Shown: positions 46,188 to 56,901 of the stretch, piece by piece | Layout: each line of letters opens with the position of its first letter | How positions within the stretch are numbered: the stretch's first letter is position 1 | Assembly: GCA_000697475.1 (NCBI GenBank) | Contig: JNEU01001016.1 | Span: forward strand, 1 to 64,000 | Length of the DNA: 64,000 nucleotides | Origin: Lichtheimia corymbifera B2541 | Taxonomy: Eukaryota > Mucoromycota > Mucoromycetes > Mucorales > Lichtheimiaceae | Direction of reading: 5' to 3' | Position numbers and translations under genes: made by a program | The notes under the pieces: generated by a model | What the model was told of the DNA's origin: nothing | Database searches by the model: none | Seen by the model: only the letters and a program-made list of their open reading frames with translations

Positions 46188-47470
46188 TTAGGGACCACGC
46201 TTAACCATCATAGACATGATTTCATAGATCAAATCAGCAGCCAAGAAGGAAGTGAGCTGAGCTTGAGTGTCAAATGGTGGGGAAACTTCAACGACATCAG
46301 CAGCAATGATGTTGTAACCTTCCAAGCCACGGAGAATGTAACGCATTTCACGAGTCAAGAAACCACCAGTCTCGGGAGTACCAGTAGCAGGAGCCATGCT
46401 GGGATCAATGACATCAATATCAATGGACAAGTAAACAAGCGAATCATCCTTAGGACCGAGGATCTCTTGCATACGCTCAACAATACCATCAACACCAAGC
46501 TTGAAAATGTCATTGGCCTTGATAATGTTGAAACCAAGAGCCTCATCGCGCTTGAAATCATTGTGGTCGTACAAAGTGGAGCGGATACCAACGTGCATGG
46601 AGGTACCATTGGCTGTCAAACCTTCCTTGGAAGCATGATAAAGAGGGTTACCGTGGTTGAAGCGAGATCCTGGAGCCTTGACATTGTAGATTTCAGGAGC
46701 CCTAGACATTAAAGTTAGATATCTTACATCATGACATGTATCTTATTTTAAAACCTACCAGGTGTCAAGATGAGAATCAAAATGGATAACGGTGATAGGC
46801 TTGCCATAAGCATGACGCATAGCACGAAGGACAGGCAACAAGACGGTGTGATCACCACCAAGGGTAATCAAACGAGGGATCTCAGGAGTGGCACCATCCT
46901 CAGTAGGAGGACGTTGCAACAAGTACTTTGTATAATCTTCGATTTGCTTCATAGCATGACCAGCATCAAAAGGCTCGAAAGGAATATCACCACAATCCAC
47001 CATCTTGGCCCACGAGCGGAAAGTGTTGACACCGACTTCGGTATTGTAACCCTAATATTCATTTCCCTGTTAATGAAACCACATCCATGGTTCTGTACCA
47101 TTTTTTTTCTTCCTCATACCTTAATACGCTTGGAACCTTCACGAATACCAGAGGGACCAAATCGAGCGCCAGTTCTGAATGTTACACCAATGTCGTAAGG
47201 GGCACCCATGACAGCAATGTCATAATCCTCAACGATTCCTTCATCCCAGCACTTGAGGTATGGCAAATGAGCAAATGTGGAGATACCAGAGAAGGAGGGA
47301 ACATAGCCATCTCTTTCCAGGACAGGACGATCAAAGGCAGTAGGGAGCTCAGAGGGACCAGAGACGATAGGCATTTGTCCGACAAACTCATCATCATGAT
47401 GATCATGAGCAAGGACGTTACCAGCAAGGGCACCAATCAATGCAAGGCTTCCAAAGATTGCAGAACGCAT
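46188..47470 (-). CDS. Secreted agmatinase-family ureohydrolase
   Basis: Three exons on the minus strand, 47470-47120, 47051-46759 and 46701-46188, encode 385 residues. A signal peptide fills residues 1-21 (basic Arg2, hydrophobic core, cleavage near VLA-HD). The arginase/agmatinase fold is complete: GGDHT (H185), HFDSHLDTW (D209, H211, D213) and [19 protein letters not shown] (D309, D311) supply the two-manganese site. The sequence around the active site is of the agmatinase (SpeB) type, which splits agmatine into putrescine and urea. A secreted or vacuolar form is known in fungi; the true substrate (agmatine or another guanidino compound) cannot be read from sequence. It converges with PHB2 (224-base gap). 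Confidence 0.93.
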
Positions 47471-47639
47471 TGTTTTTGATTTTTTTATAAAGAAAGGAAG
47501 AAAAAAAAATAAACAGAAACAACAAGGGAATGATGCTGTGGGGTCTTTATTCTTTTTTTCGTTGTCGCTTGATCTGTCATTCAAATAAAAGGGAAGAATT
47601 TAATTGGATGCTTATTTGTAATCAAACACCCGTCTCTAC

Positions 47640-48554
47640 CTATTGCCTGTAACCTCCACCTCCTCGTCCTTGAGGACACCGATTGGCATAATGTCCTTGT
47701 GCACCACACTTGAAGCATGTAACATCTTCCAACCTTCGATAGAATCCGCTTTGCGGTCGATTTACATGTGAGCGTTGTGGTTGATCATCTATAGACGATG
47801 TATCCTGTTGCTGTTGCTGCTGTTGTTGCTGCTGTTGTTGATGTTGGGGTTGTTGCTGACGGTCATCACCGGCACCGTCTGCGGAGTACATTGTAGGAAG
47901 TTCATACTTGGGATGACCATTCGGACAATTGGGACCTTCTGGGCAAAAACCAGTAAGATAGTTCTGACAAACCATTTTGCGTACATGCTTGTGTCGGCAA
48001 TTCGGGCCTAATGATATCATAAGTGATGTCTCAGTAATAAGCTTTTTTTTTTCGGCTTCCCCTAGATACCATACCATGTTTACAGAATCCTCGAGCATAC
48101 CATGGACATTCTTTTTGTTTGCTTTCAGGATCGATATGAAGATACATGCATTCGTCACCATTGCAACATTCGCCGTATTTAGAGTAAAACCAGCACTCGG
48201 GCATCTTTTTCATGTTGAAGACGTGTAAGAATTCGCAGCTATCGCCCTTCTTGCAAAGACCGCGTAACCAGTGCTTGCACACTACTGACTTGTCTCGATC
48301 TCCACCTCTCGAATGCTTGAACTGGCAATGAGACCCTTTCGTACAAGCACCCTTCAAAAAGTACTTGCACACCTGTCCATCTTTATACCCTCATTCAGTC
48401 AAACGCCTATGTGAAATCTGCATGTCTCATGGGACTGACCTTCTTTTTTATTCTCATTATCAAGATCCAATCCTAGCTCTTTCTTAATGTACTCCTCAAA
48501 GTCAAACGTCAAGTGTCTGTGGTCGCTTAAAAAAATTGCTGGTGGGGCAAGCAT
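47640..48554 (-). CDS. YTH1: CPSF30/Yth1 polyadenylation factor subunit
   Basis: Three exons on the minus strand, 48554-48440, 48380-48075 and 48007-47640, encode 262 residues. Five tandem CCCH zinc fingers are visible: VCKYFLKGACTKG, VCKHWLRGLCKKG, ECWFYSKYGECCNG, ECPWYARGFCKHG and VCQNYLTGFCPEG, each ending in H. A poly-Gln run and a C-terminal CCHC zinc knuckle (CFKCGAQGHYANRC) follow. The knuckle is found in animal CPSF30 but not in yeast Yth1. The protein recognises the AAUAAA-type signal in pre-mRNA as part of the cleavage and polyadenylation factor. The second-exon acceptor (AAAG before ATGG) was chosen because it restores DGQVCKYF in frame. Confidence 0.94.
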
Positions 48555-48692
48555 GATATGGGTAGGTTTGTGTATGAAGGAAAAGAAAAGATAGCTGGCT
48601 AGACGATTAAAAAGTACAGCCATTGAAAGGCGATTTATCATCCAATCAAATGTATTCTTCATTGACTAAAGAAGTGCTCATGCACATTGACT

Positions 48693-51600
48693 TTATTCTG
48701 ACTGATTCGTCGTGTTTGATCGTAACTTTCGGGTTTGAGGATTAATAATGATTTTACGTTGTTGTTTGTTAATGGATGATCTTGTTTTCCTGGCTTTGGA
48801 TGCTTTTGCTGCAAGTACATCATCTTCTTCATCGCCGTCATCATCATGTTTCCGCCGCCTTTTTAAGGTTGGCATATTATCATCATTGGTGTCGGATGAG
48901 AGTGACGCTGAGGGAGAGGGGGGTGTTGGAGATGGTGTTCGATCGGGAATAGGTGTATCAGATGATGGCGCAGCATTTTCTTTTGGTTCACTCGTCGAAT
49001 CCTCTTCAGTTGGCGGGACCTTTTTGGATGATTCATCAGGCACAGTCGACTCATCTTGATTACTTGTTTTCTCTTCAGTCTGAGTTGTTGAATTATCAGG
49101 GACATCATCATCTTCCTCCTCGTCATCATCATAATCCACCAATGGCTTTGGAGTCGAAGAAGTTGAAGCAGGTTGTTGTTGCTGTTGCTCCTCGGGTTTG
49201 GTAGCACCAGGTGATGATGGCGTTTCCTCTTCTTCATCTCCAGAATTATTAAAGTATTCCTCCTCATCATCATCCACAGTTGAAGATGACCATCCACCAA
49301 GCCCAGGTCCACGTTGGCTATTTACGCTACAATCCTTTATGAGCTTTCACATGGATGATGCATCTTCCACCCTTCCATTGATTCTCACCTTGCATTGTCA
49401 GACTCAGTCTTGGTCTCTTGCATCTCTATGTTCTGATCGTATCGTAATCGTAAAGCTTTGCAAACTCCTGTATAATTGACAGTGTCCAGCACTTTGCCAT
49501 ATTGTGTCACGAGATGGGAAACTAGCGGTTTGACATTCTCCTATTTCAATGTTAACACCAAATCTTTCGTTCCCAAAAGTCCATCACCCAAACTTTACCT
49601 TGCGGATAAACTCAAGGATCTCAATGCAGGCTGAATTCAGCAGGTTGTTGCGTCCATCCGTGTCGAGTAATACCCTGATAGTCGGTTCAAATACATTCTG
49701 CTTTATCAGGTTTTGGTTGTAAAAGCCATCCATCACACCAACACATGCACGGAAGAATCGTAATGCAGCTAAGACACGCGAGATGAGTATTATACATGAG
49801 ATGGTGTTTGTAGTGTACTCACCCAATTTAACGTATCCTCGATTGCATCGATAGAGTTGCAAAATTTTACTCAAGCAGTCGGTTGAGTGAACGAGGTATT
49901 TGCTCCTGAAGCTGTGTTGACGAATAGCGAAGCACAATAGATCACAAATATGGACGCAAAGATCGGCTTGTTCTTGGGAGAGCGTGAGGATTTCAATCGG
50001 GCCATCCAACTTCATTGGCTTCTTGTCGAGAGCTGCAAGTGGTCGCAAAAAGTCATCGCCGAAATTGTCGTAGAATAGGGTAAGAAATTCCTCGGCTTCA
50101 GGATCAGTCTTTCGAATGGTCTAAAAGTAACAAATCGGCATGAATATTAACTTTAACATGTATTAAAGTTCCGCTGTCTTACATCTGTTGTCATGGGATT
50201 GCCCAATACAGGTCCACCACCGAGATCTAGTAACAGGCGAATGATTTCCACATATTGTGTCTTGAGGAGCGGGTCGTGTTGTTTGGTGAATTGATCGAGG
50301 ATGATAGCCATCAGAGACTTTTCAGCACCATCTTTTTTGATTCGAGCAGTAAGTTGTGTACGAATAAAAGAAACGTCGAGCTCCACCATTCCCATAAGCA
50401 CATTGACTCCTGATCCACGAAGATGCGCTTCCTCGGCTCCCAAAGCAAATGCAAGCACGTTGAATAACCCTTGGGGTGCCAATTCTCTAATGTAGTAAAA
50501 GTCTCCTCAATATCCAAACGTTCCCCATACCGACAACCTCCATCTTACCTGTATAAACCAGCTCTATGTGCTGCCTGCAAACATTTCGCCATAGAGCAGA
50601 ACTGCAAGATAAACTTGGCTCCTTCCGTTTTCCTTTCAGTGGTGCTATTCTCCTCGTCTCTGAAGATATCAAATACTGAAGATAAAAGCTCATTGTCGTG
50701 TTGGATACTGCTGACGATGTCGATATGGTTGAAAAATGTCAATGAATGTACAATCGAATTTAAAGAATCGTCGACCTCGTTGGCGAAAACGCATTCCTTG
50801 ATGTACTTGAGTCGAAGATTCTGGTGAAGTTTGGATATGATGACCTCGTCTTTGATTGGTACAACCTATCAACGTTGGTCAGCCTATACATTCATATGAC
50901 CCAAACCACGTCTCTTACTTACAGGCTTAATCTCTGAGCATTTTTCCAAAAAGGCCCTATGTTTTGTACGCGTGTTGGGTGTGTCTGGATTGTCTGTATC
51001 GAAAACAGGCGTCAGAATCATTTCAATGGACGCGTTTATGATCAAACTTACATTCTAGCATTCCCATTACATCCATGTATAGGTCGTCATGAATGATGTG
51101 CTCAACAATGGTATTGTCGTTCAGCATAACTGGTAATAAATGTGTCAGATATTGCCGTCTATGTCCGAAAAAGTACTCACTTATTGCTTTCATGATAGTA
51201 TACAGTTTGTGTAGATCATCGATGCTCTCCAAATCTTCGCAGGTTTTGAACAATGGAATAAGTTTGTCGACGTAGCTCTGATCAATAACATTTAGCTTGA
51301 TATGTATGGGGTGTATATGCATGGAACACCCACCTCAGGGACGATGAATGATGCTAACCGATCCTTTTCTTGTATCGTCTTTGCATTTGATAAGATATCC
51401 GCAATTTGTGATAGATTCGATAGCTCGGGTGAAGGTAGCACGTCAGGTTCGTGAGACTCTCTAATTGGTGGTGTATCCTCTGTGTCCGAATCGGCAGCTG
51501 ATGAGGGGGATATAATATGGTGAATGAAGGAGTACACGATAGGGTCATTTTCTTCCTAGATATAACGCTTACAGATGGCAGGTGGAAGTTGTTGACCGTT

Positions 51601-52177
51601 TTCATGTTTTTCTTGTATCCGTTGCCTAGTGAAAGAGAGAAAAAAGGCATGTTGGTACATGCAACTCCCAACTTTTCACGCACCACACGCATATACACGT
51701 ACCAAATATGCTCACATCCATCAGCTTCTTGAAAGCTTAAAGCCAAATCGACATGTTGTCCCTCTGTCCAAACAATCAAGGTTTCTATACCATACAATGA
51801 TGAATAGATTATCTCTCATTATCATTTGTCATATTTACCTTGCTGACGGTGATACTCCTTTTGATCCAATATCTTGGACTTGAGTAACGTCGTCTCGTCT
51901 CGCTCGGAGCGCACAAAGATCTCATCAGGCTCATCCTCGTCTCCCTACATTGAGTACCGCAGCGATCACGTATTGAATGAGTCGTCAAGTCGAAAAGAGA
52001 ACGCGATGGGCCAAGAAAAGATAAGGTAGTAGATGGGTAAATTACCGTTTTGTAAATACAATAGCCGGTGCCTTGATCTTCCCAAGTACCCTCGGAATCG
52101 AGTTTGTACAGTTTCACTCGAAACGATCTATCTTGTGTGGTGTCGCCAGCATGGGTGGATCCGGTTTCGTCTGTCAT
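48693..52177 (-). CDS. PSY2: Protein phosphatase 4 regulatory subunit 3 (PSY2/SMEK)
   Basis: Fourteen exons on the minus strand (52177-52046, 51944-51839, 51784-51703, 51625-51573, 51497-51334, 51295-51181, 51129-51052, 50993-50923, 50865-50549, 50486-50183, 50120-49823, 49768-49599, 49540-49389, 49317-48693) close into 888 residues. The N-terminal EVH1-like domain shows RVKLYKLDSEGTWEDQGTGY and TLIVWTEGQHVDLALSFQE. The SMK-1 domain follows (PELSNLSQI, KHRAFLEKCSEIKPV), then armadillo-type repeats (ELAPQGLFNVLAFALG, DNFGDDFLRPLAAL). The acidic tail contains LVDYDDDEEEDDD and basic KRRRK clusters. PSY2/SMEK targets the PP4 catalytic subunit to substrates such as DNA-damage proteins and works mainly in the nucleus. 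It is the most intron-rich gene here together with SEN1. Confidence 0.94.
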
Positions 52178-52908
52178 TGAGAGCGATAAGAAACGGTGGA
52201 CTGAACTGTCTTAAGCGGTTTGCGGAAGAGTAAAGTTTGAAAATCGGTCTGTGTCGACGATAATAGCTGAACGGATGGCAGTCATGGCAACTCCCCCCAG
52301 CAACGATATTCATGCGCACGCATACATACCTTTGTCTTTGGCCTCTTTGATACCCGTGTCATTGTCTTTGAATAAACAAAGAATGCTTTCAAATGGTCTA
52401 TTGTTTATTATCAATTGGGGCGTATTGTTACAATAATCAAGTGTACTTGCAAAAGTGGGATGTCAAATATAGTATTGCATAATCGATTGACTCATTCACC
52501 AAGGATACAATAAACCAGGCTTTGCTCAAAAGTGTAAATGACTTTATTTCTTGACTATGTTTATCAATTGAATATGTATATTCAGAGGATCGTCTACGAT
52601 TTCAGCTTGTTCATTTGACAAAGATGAAGTTATCATGTGTTATATTGACTTTCTTGTGCTGCGAAAGCCAATCAATTGACGCTTATCATTTTGCATATAC
52701 TGCAGTACCATGACACGCTTATTATTGTAGACAGCTCCTCAGTTGAGTAATTGCTCTGCATAAAGCTCTACCTTATCCCTGTCAAAGTTGGACACTCAAT
52801 TGATGATGGCGGCTGAATCTGAAATAGACCAGTGGAACGGGCCTTTTGCTGACACCAGCCCTCACTCACGACTCTCTCCACACTCTTTTCAACCAAGCAC
52901 ACACTCCC
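52178..52908. promoter_or_regulatory. Bidirectional intergenic region
   Basis: Between divergent PSY2 (-) and the UBX gene (+). Both promoters should be here. I see no further coding region or RNA gene. Confidence 0.45.
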
Positions 52909-55020
52909 ATGAGCACTGCGACAAACAACATTTGGTTCGAGGGTCCTGTCACTGAAGCGGTTGCACTCGTCAATTCGAAGGATTGCGTTTTTGTTGTATA
53001 TATCTTTGGTGAGTCTTTTACGAGTAGACTGCTTGCCAATGACCCATTACTCAAACGTTAACTGTGGTCGTGGTGGATAGATGACACCGGAAACACACAA
53101 AAGCTGAACGAGACACTGGGTAACGAGGACGTGAGTAAAAAAATATGCATTACATGATAAGAAATATTTATCGCCAAGGGCAACTTGGGTATAATCATAG
53201 GTCATCCACGCGCTATCTTCCAAGACTGTAGCTCTCAAGATGCATACGGAATCCGACAATGCAAAAATGTTCAAGCAGCTTTGTAAGTTAGGGTCGACAA
53301 TAATGTATACAACAAAGAAAGCTCATCAATAGATGATAGATCCAACATATCATGTCCCTGTCATATACTTCATACGGTAAACAATCACGGATAATGAGGG
53401 ATGATATGCAGCATTGACACTGAATTATACGTTCTCCCACACAGGCATGGCACTATCAAAGACTTCGGTGTTGAGGATGTTACTGCAGAGGCGATTATTT
53501 CAAAGATCGATGCAACATCGAGTGAACAGCAACCACAGCAACAGACTTCACCAGCAACACCTGCAGCTCCTGCTCCTGCTCCAATGTCTCCTGCTCCTCC
53601 ATCTACTGAGACATCAGCAGTGACAGATCAACCACAACCATCACAAGGAAGTTCATCATCAGAAGCAACGGCTGCTGCCAAGAAAGAAAAGTAAGAATGG
53701 TTCAAGGATAATGGATTGATCTCTTATATTTATATGATGTTGTTAGGCTACGAAAGCAAATGGAAGAAGCAAAGAAAAAGAGAGAAGAGGAAGAAAAACA
53801 GGTGAATATACTCTGTGCGTGAGATTGGGATATGCACACAACAAGACGTTTACATTGATATCAACCTGGATGATGTTTAGCGTGCCAAGGATAATGAGCT
53901 CAAGCGGAGACAGGATGGGAAATTGATGCAGCAAACGAGGCAACAATTGGAAAACAAACAAAACAAGCAGTATTTTGACAAGATCAAAAAGGAGAAACGC
54001 GAGGATGAAGAGCACCGTCGAAGGATCAAAGAACAAATCGCTCGTGATCGTGCTGAGCAAATGGCAGCAAGACAAGCAGCAAAGCAACAACGTAAATCAG
54101 CCAACAGCAGCCCTGAGCCATCCACTACAAGTGTGAAACGTGCAAGGTATTGCGACATGTGTATGTGCTATGATGGTGAAAACAAAACCATTAACATTTT
54201 TTTGATACAACGAGGAACAGCAGCAGCAGCAGCCAGCACGACCATAGCAGTATCAGCATTCGTCAACTAGATGGCTCAACGATGCGCAATCGTTTCAATG
54301 GTATGCTTACTATGATTGGGCAAATAACGGGGTAGACTAATAATACATTCATTGATTTACAGCTTCCGATACCCTTTCTGTTGTCAAGAATTGGATTGAT
54401 CAGGTATAATCCATTTGATCGGATGACTCTGCATATGATACTAAAAGGAGAGAAAAACAGAATCGATCCGATGGTGATCAACCTTACAAGCTGCTGGCTC
54501 AGTTTCCAACACGACAATTCAGCATAGGAGATGAAGAGCGGTCGTTGCGTGAACTCGATTTATGTCCAAGTGCTACGCTCATTATGAAAGGCATCAAGAA
54601 TGTCAGCAATGCTTATGGTGCTGGCTCGTCCTATGGGGTTATGGATTACGTTTATTCAGCAGGAGGGCTATTGTATAATGCAGCTAGCTCAGTCGGCACT
54701 ACGGTATCAGGTGTCATGTATTCCATGTTCCCATCGGATCAAGGTGCTCCTTCGGAAGCAAACGTGCAATCGCCCGGCGGCTTTCCTAACACCGGTGTGA
54801 CACAACAAACACCCTCTTCGATCCCAGGGCAAAGACTTGGTGGAGTGCCTTCAAGCGCAAGGCCGAGGTGAGTAAATGCTGGGTGAATGTATTGATGTAT
54901 TCCTCATTTACGGGTATACAAATCAATAGAAGCAATATCAACACGCTGCGTAACACTGCATTTGATGATGACGATAACGAACACCGCACGTACAACGGCA
55001 ATTCTGTTAATCAGGAGTGA
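52909..55020 (+). CDS. UBXN4/erasin-like UBX-domain protein
   Basis: Eleven exons (52909-53008, 53081-53130, 53201-53282, 53340-53376, 53445-53690, 53747-53801, 53881-54146, 54221-54300, 54363-54403, 54461-54867, 54930-55020) give 484 residues. The N-terminal thioredoxin-like domain is IWFEGPVTEAVALV, then CVFVVYIFDD and, through a 37-base exon, YPTYHVPVIYFIR; this is the UBXN4 pattern. A charged coiled coil comes next. The UBX domain (about 287-364) has SIRQLDGSTMRNRF, VVKNWID, then FPTRQFSIGD and LCPSATLIMK. A Gly/Ala/Tyr-rich amphipathic stretch follows (about 374-408), as in erasin, which lies on the ER membrane. UBX proteins recruit Cdc48/p97; UBXN4 supports ER-associated degradation. 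The 37-base exon is supported by the family motif it restores. Confidence 0.87.
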
Positions 55021-55207
55021 ATATTTCAAATATCAATATAATGAAAATGGCGACAAGTTGAATAGCTTTAGAACATGTGATCTTACAGGTTGCATTGGCT
55101 AAACTATGGGGAAAAAGGGGGTGGGGTGGATAGGGATGCGTAGTGGATGTTGGAGGTAAAGAAAAACAAAAAAGTGCACACACATGTGGGGATGTTGCAT
55201 CTGCAGT

Positions 55208-56057
55208 TTAAGCCTTTGCTGTTGCCTTCTTTCTGGTGGCTGTTGCCTTCTTGGTGGTGGTACCTGTAATGGATGTGCTCTTTTTTCTGGGAGCCTTTAC
55301 GTTTTGCTTGGAGGCCGTTTTTTGCTTGGAAGGTTGCTTCTTTGCGAGAGCGGCTTTTTTAGCTGCAGCACTCTTGGGTGCCTTTTTAGTGGCAGGCGCT
55401 TTCTTTTTAGTGCTGGATGCCTTGGATTCAGCAGAGCTTTTCTTGTCACCAGCCTTGGTCTCCTTGTCTTTCTTTTCAGTCGTTGACTTTTTCTCGGGCT
55501 TAACAAGCTTGACTGTACCAGAGAGACCTGTAGAAAGGAGCCAAATGAGCATCAATCCTATAAAGGGAAAAATACAGAGATCCACACCAATCACCGTATT
55601 CCACCCATACAAATACACTATACCCAATAATCCCCCACTCATTTCACCACGCGCAAAATGAAGCAGCAATCTTACCTCTAGGAAGAGCAAAGACGTTCTT
55701 GGCTGCACCACGTTTGATAGCTGCGGCAATCTGTGTATCAAAGTGTGCACCAGAAGTAACCTTGTAGTTTGCCAAGATATACTTTTTGATTGCTGGACGA
55801 GAGCTGCCCTTACGTTCCTTGAGTGAAAGAATAGCAGCTAATCATATAGAGACATCATTAGATTTATCCTTGGTGATAGTAATGAGTGTCGCTGTTACCT
55901 TTGATCATTGCCTCGTACTGCAAAAGTAAGAAGAATAAAGCGTGTGAGTAAGCACCATGGATATTCTCTTTCACAATATCCATTGTTTTTGAACACATAC
56001 TGGAGGATGCTCAGGTGTTTTCTTGCTGGATCCGCTTTTGGTACCGGTTGCAGGCAT
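55208..56057 (-). CDS. Linker histone H1
   Basis: Four exons on the minus strand, 56057-56001, 55917-55899, 55837-55676 and 55527-55208, encode 185 residues. The globular winged-helix domain runs from about 15 to 90: HPPYEAMIKAAILSLKERKG, SSRPAIKKYILANYKV, FDTQIAAAIKRGAAKN, then an L-P-R-G-L-S-G-T-V-K beta hairpin. The tail is Lys/Ala/Ser/Pro-rich (KKAPATKKAPKSAAAKKAAL). H1 binds the nucleosome dyad and linker DNA. The second exon is only 19 bases and supplies YEAMIK, an essential part of helix 1. The gene is divergent from the Seb1-like gene. Confidence 0.95.
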
Positions 56058-56901
56058 AGTTGACAGTTGGGTCGAAGTTGGGGAAAAGGAGAAAAAGAAA
56101 TGTAATCGAATAGCCCCCACCCTTTACGACTTCCCACCCTATTTGTGCGTGTTTGATGCGGTAATTGAAACTGCGCATGGCAGCATGAATAGCTACTTCC
56201 GCCGCCCCTTTTTGGCCCACTTTTATCCCACAACGTATATAGCAAAAGATATTCAACGTTTCTCGGATCGTCCAGTTAATCTATATATCACAATTTACTT
56301 TGGTCGTTTGGACATGTCTGTAGGCTGATTTCATTTTTCTCTCTCGGCATCTCCCTTTTTTGGGCCTTACTCCTTTTTATTTGTGGTATCGATGATAGAG
56401 GATAGGGATACTCCTGTTGAGCAAAGCACAATATTCCATGTTTTGGCAAAGCGTGGTGGGCTATACGTGAACACGCATAGCACTCTCAATTACGTGGTGA
56501 GCATCACTATCCTAATTAAGCGACCAACGTGGCTCATTAGATTTTCTTGTGTCAGGGTATGGTTATTAAGTGTACCTACAACATGTGACATATTATCCGT
56601 GATCATCATTAGCTGTGAAACGCCTTTTGAAGGTGATAAAAGAGAGTAAGTGATGTATTGCTTTCTTTCTTCCCAAGCATTATAAAACAATCAAGATGAT
56701 ATCAAGAACATCAAAGTCTGTTTTATTACATTTGTTATGTGGGAAACCAAGAAAAAGACATTTTTGTGGAGGGGTGACAAGGGGATGAGTGGGTCAAGGC
56801 GTTGATTGATTGTTGTCGCCTTTCGAACCTTGAAACTTTAACGCTTTCCGTCATTTTACAGTCGCAATAACCCCCCTTCTCCTCTATTGACTTTTCTTCC
56901 A
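56058..56901. promoter_or_regulatory. Bidirectional intergenic region of H1 and the Seb1-like gene
   Basis: A TATATA-type element is near 56235-56241 and A/T-rich sequence follows. Both divergent genes must start from this 0.84 kb. No further gene seen. Confidence 0.45.

Noticed and set aside
46263..46712. 149-codon open frame on the plus strand
   Set aside because: Antisense to the agmatinase last exon, no motifs of its own.
53401..53444. Continuous open frame across 53401-53694 in the UBX gene as a single exon
   Set aside because: It lacks the family segment YPTYHVPVIYFI, which is recovered only by using the exon at 53340-53376 and the acceptor at 53444.
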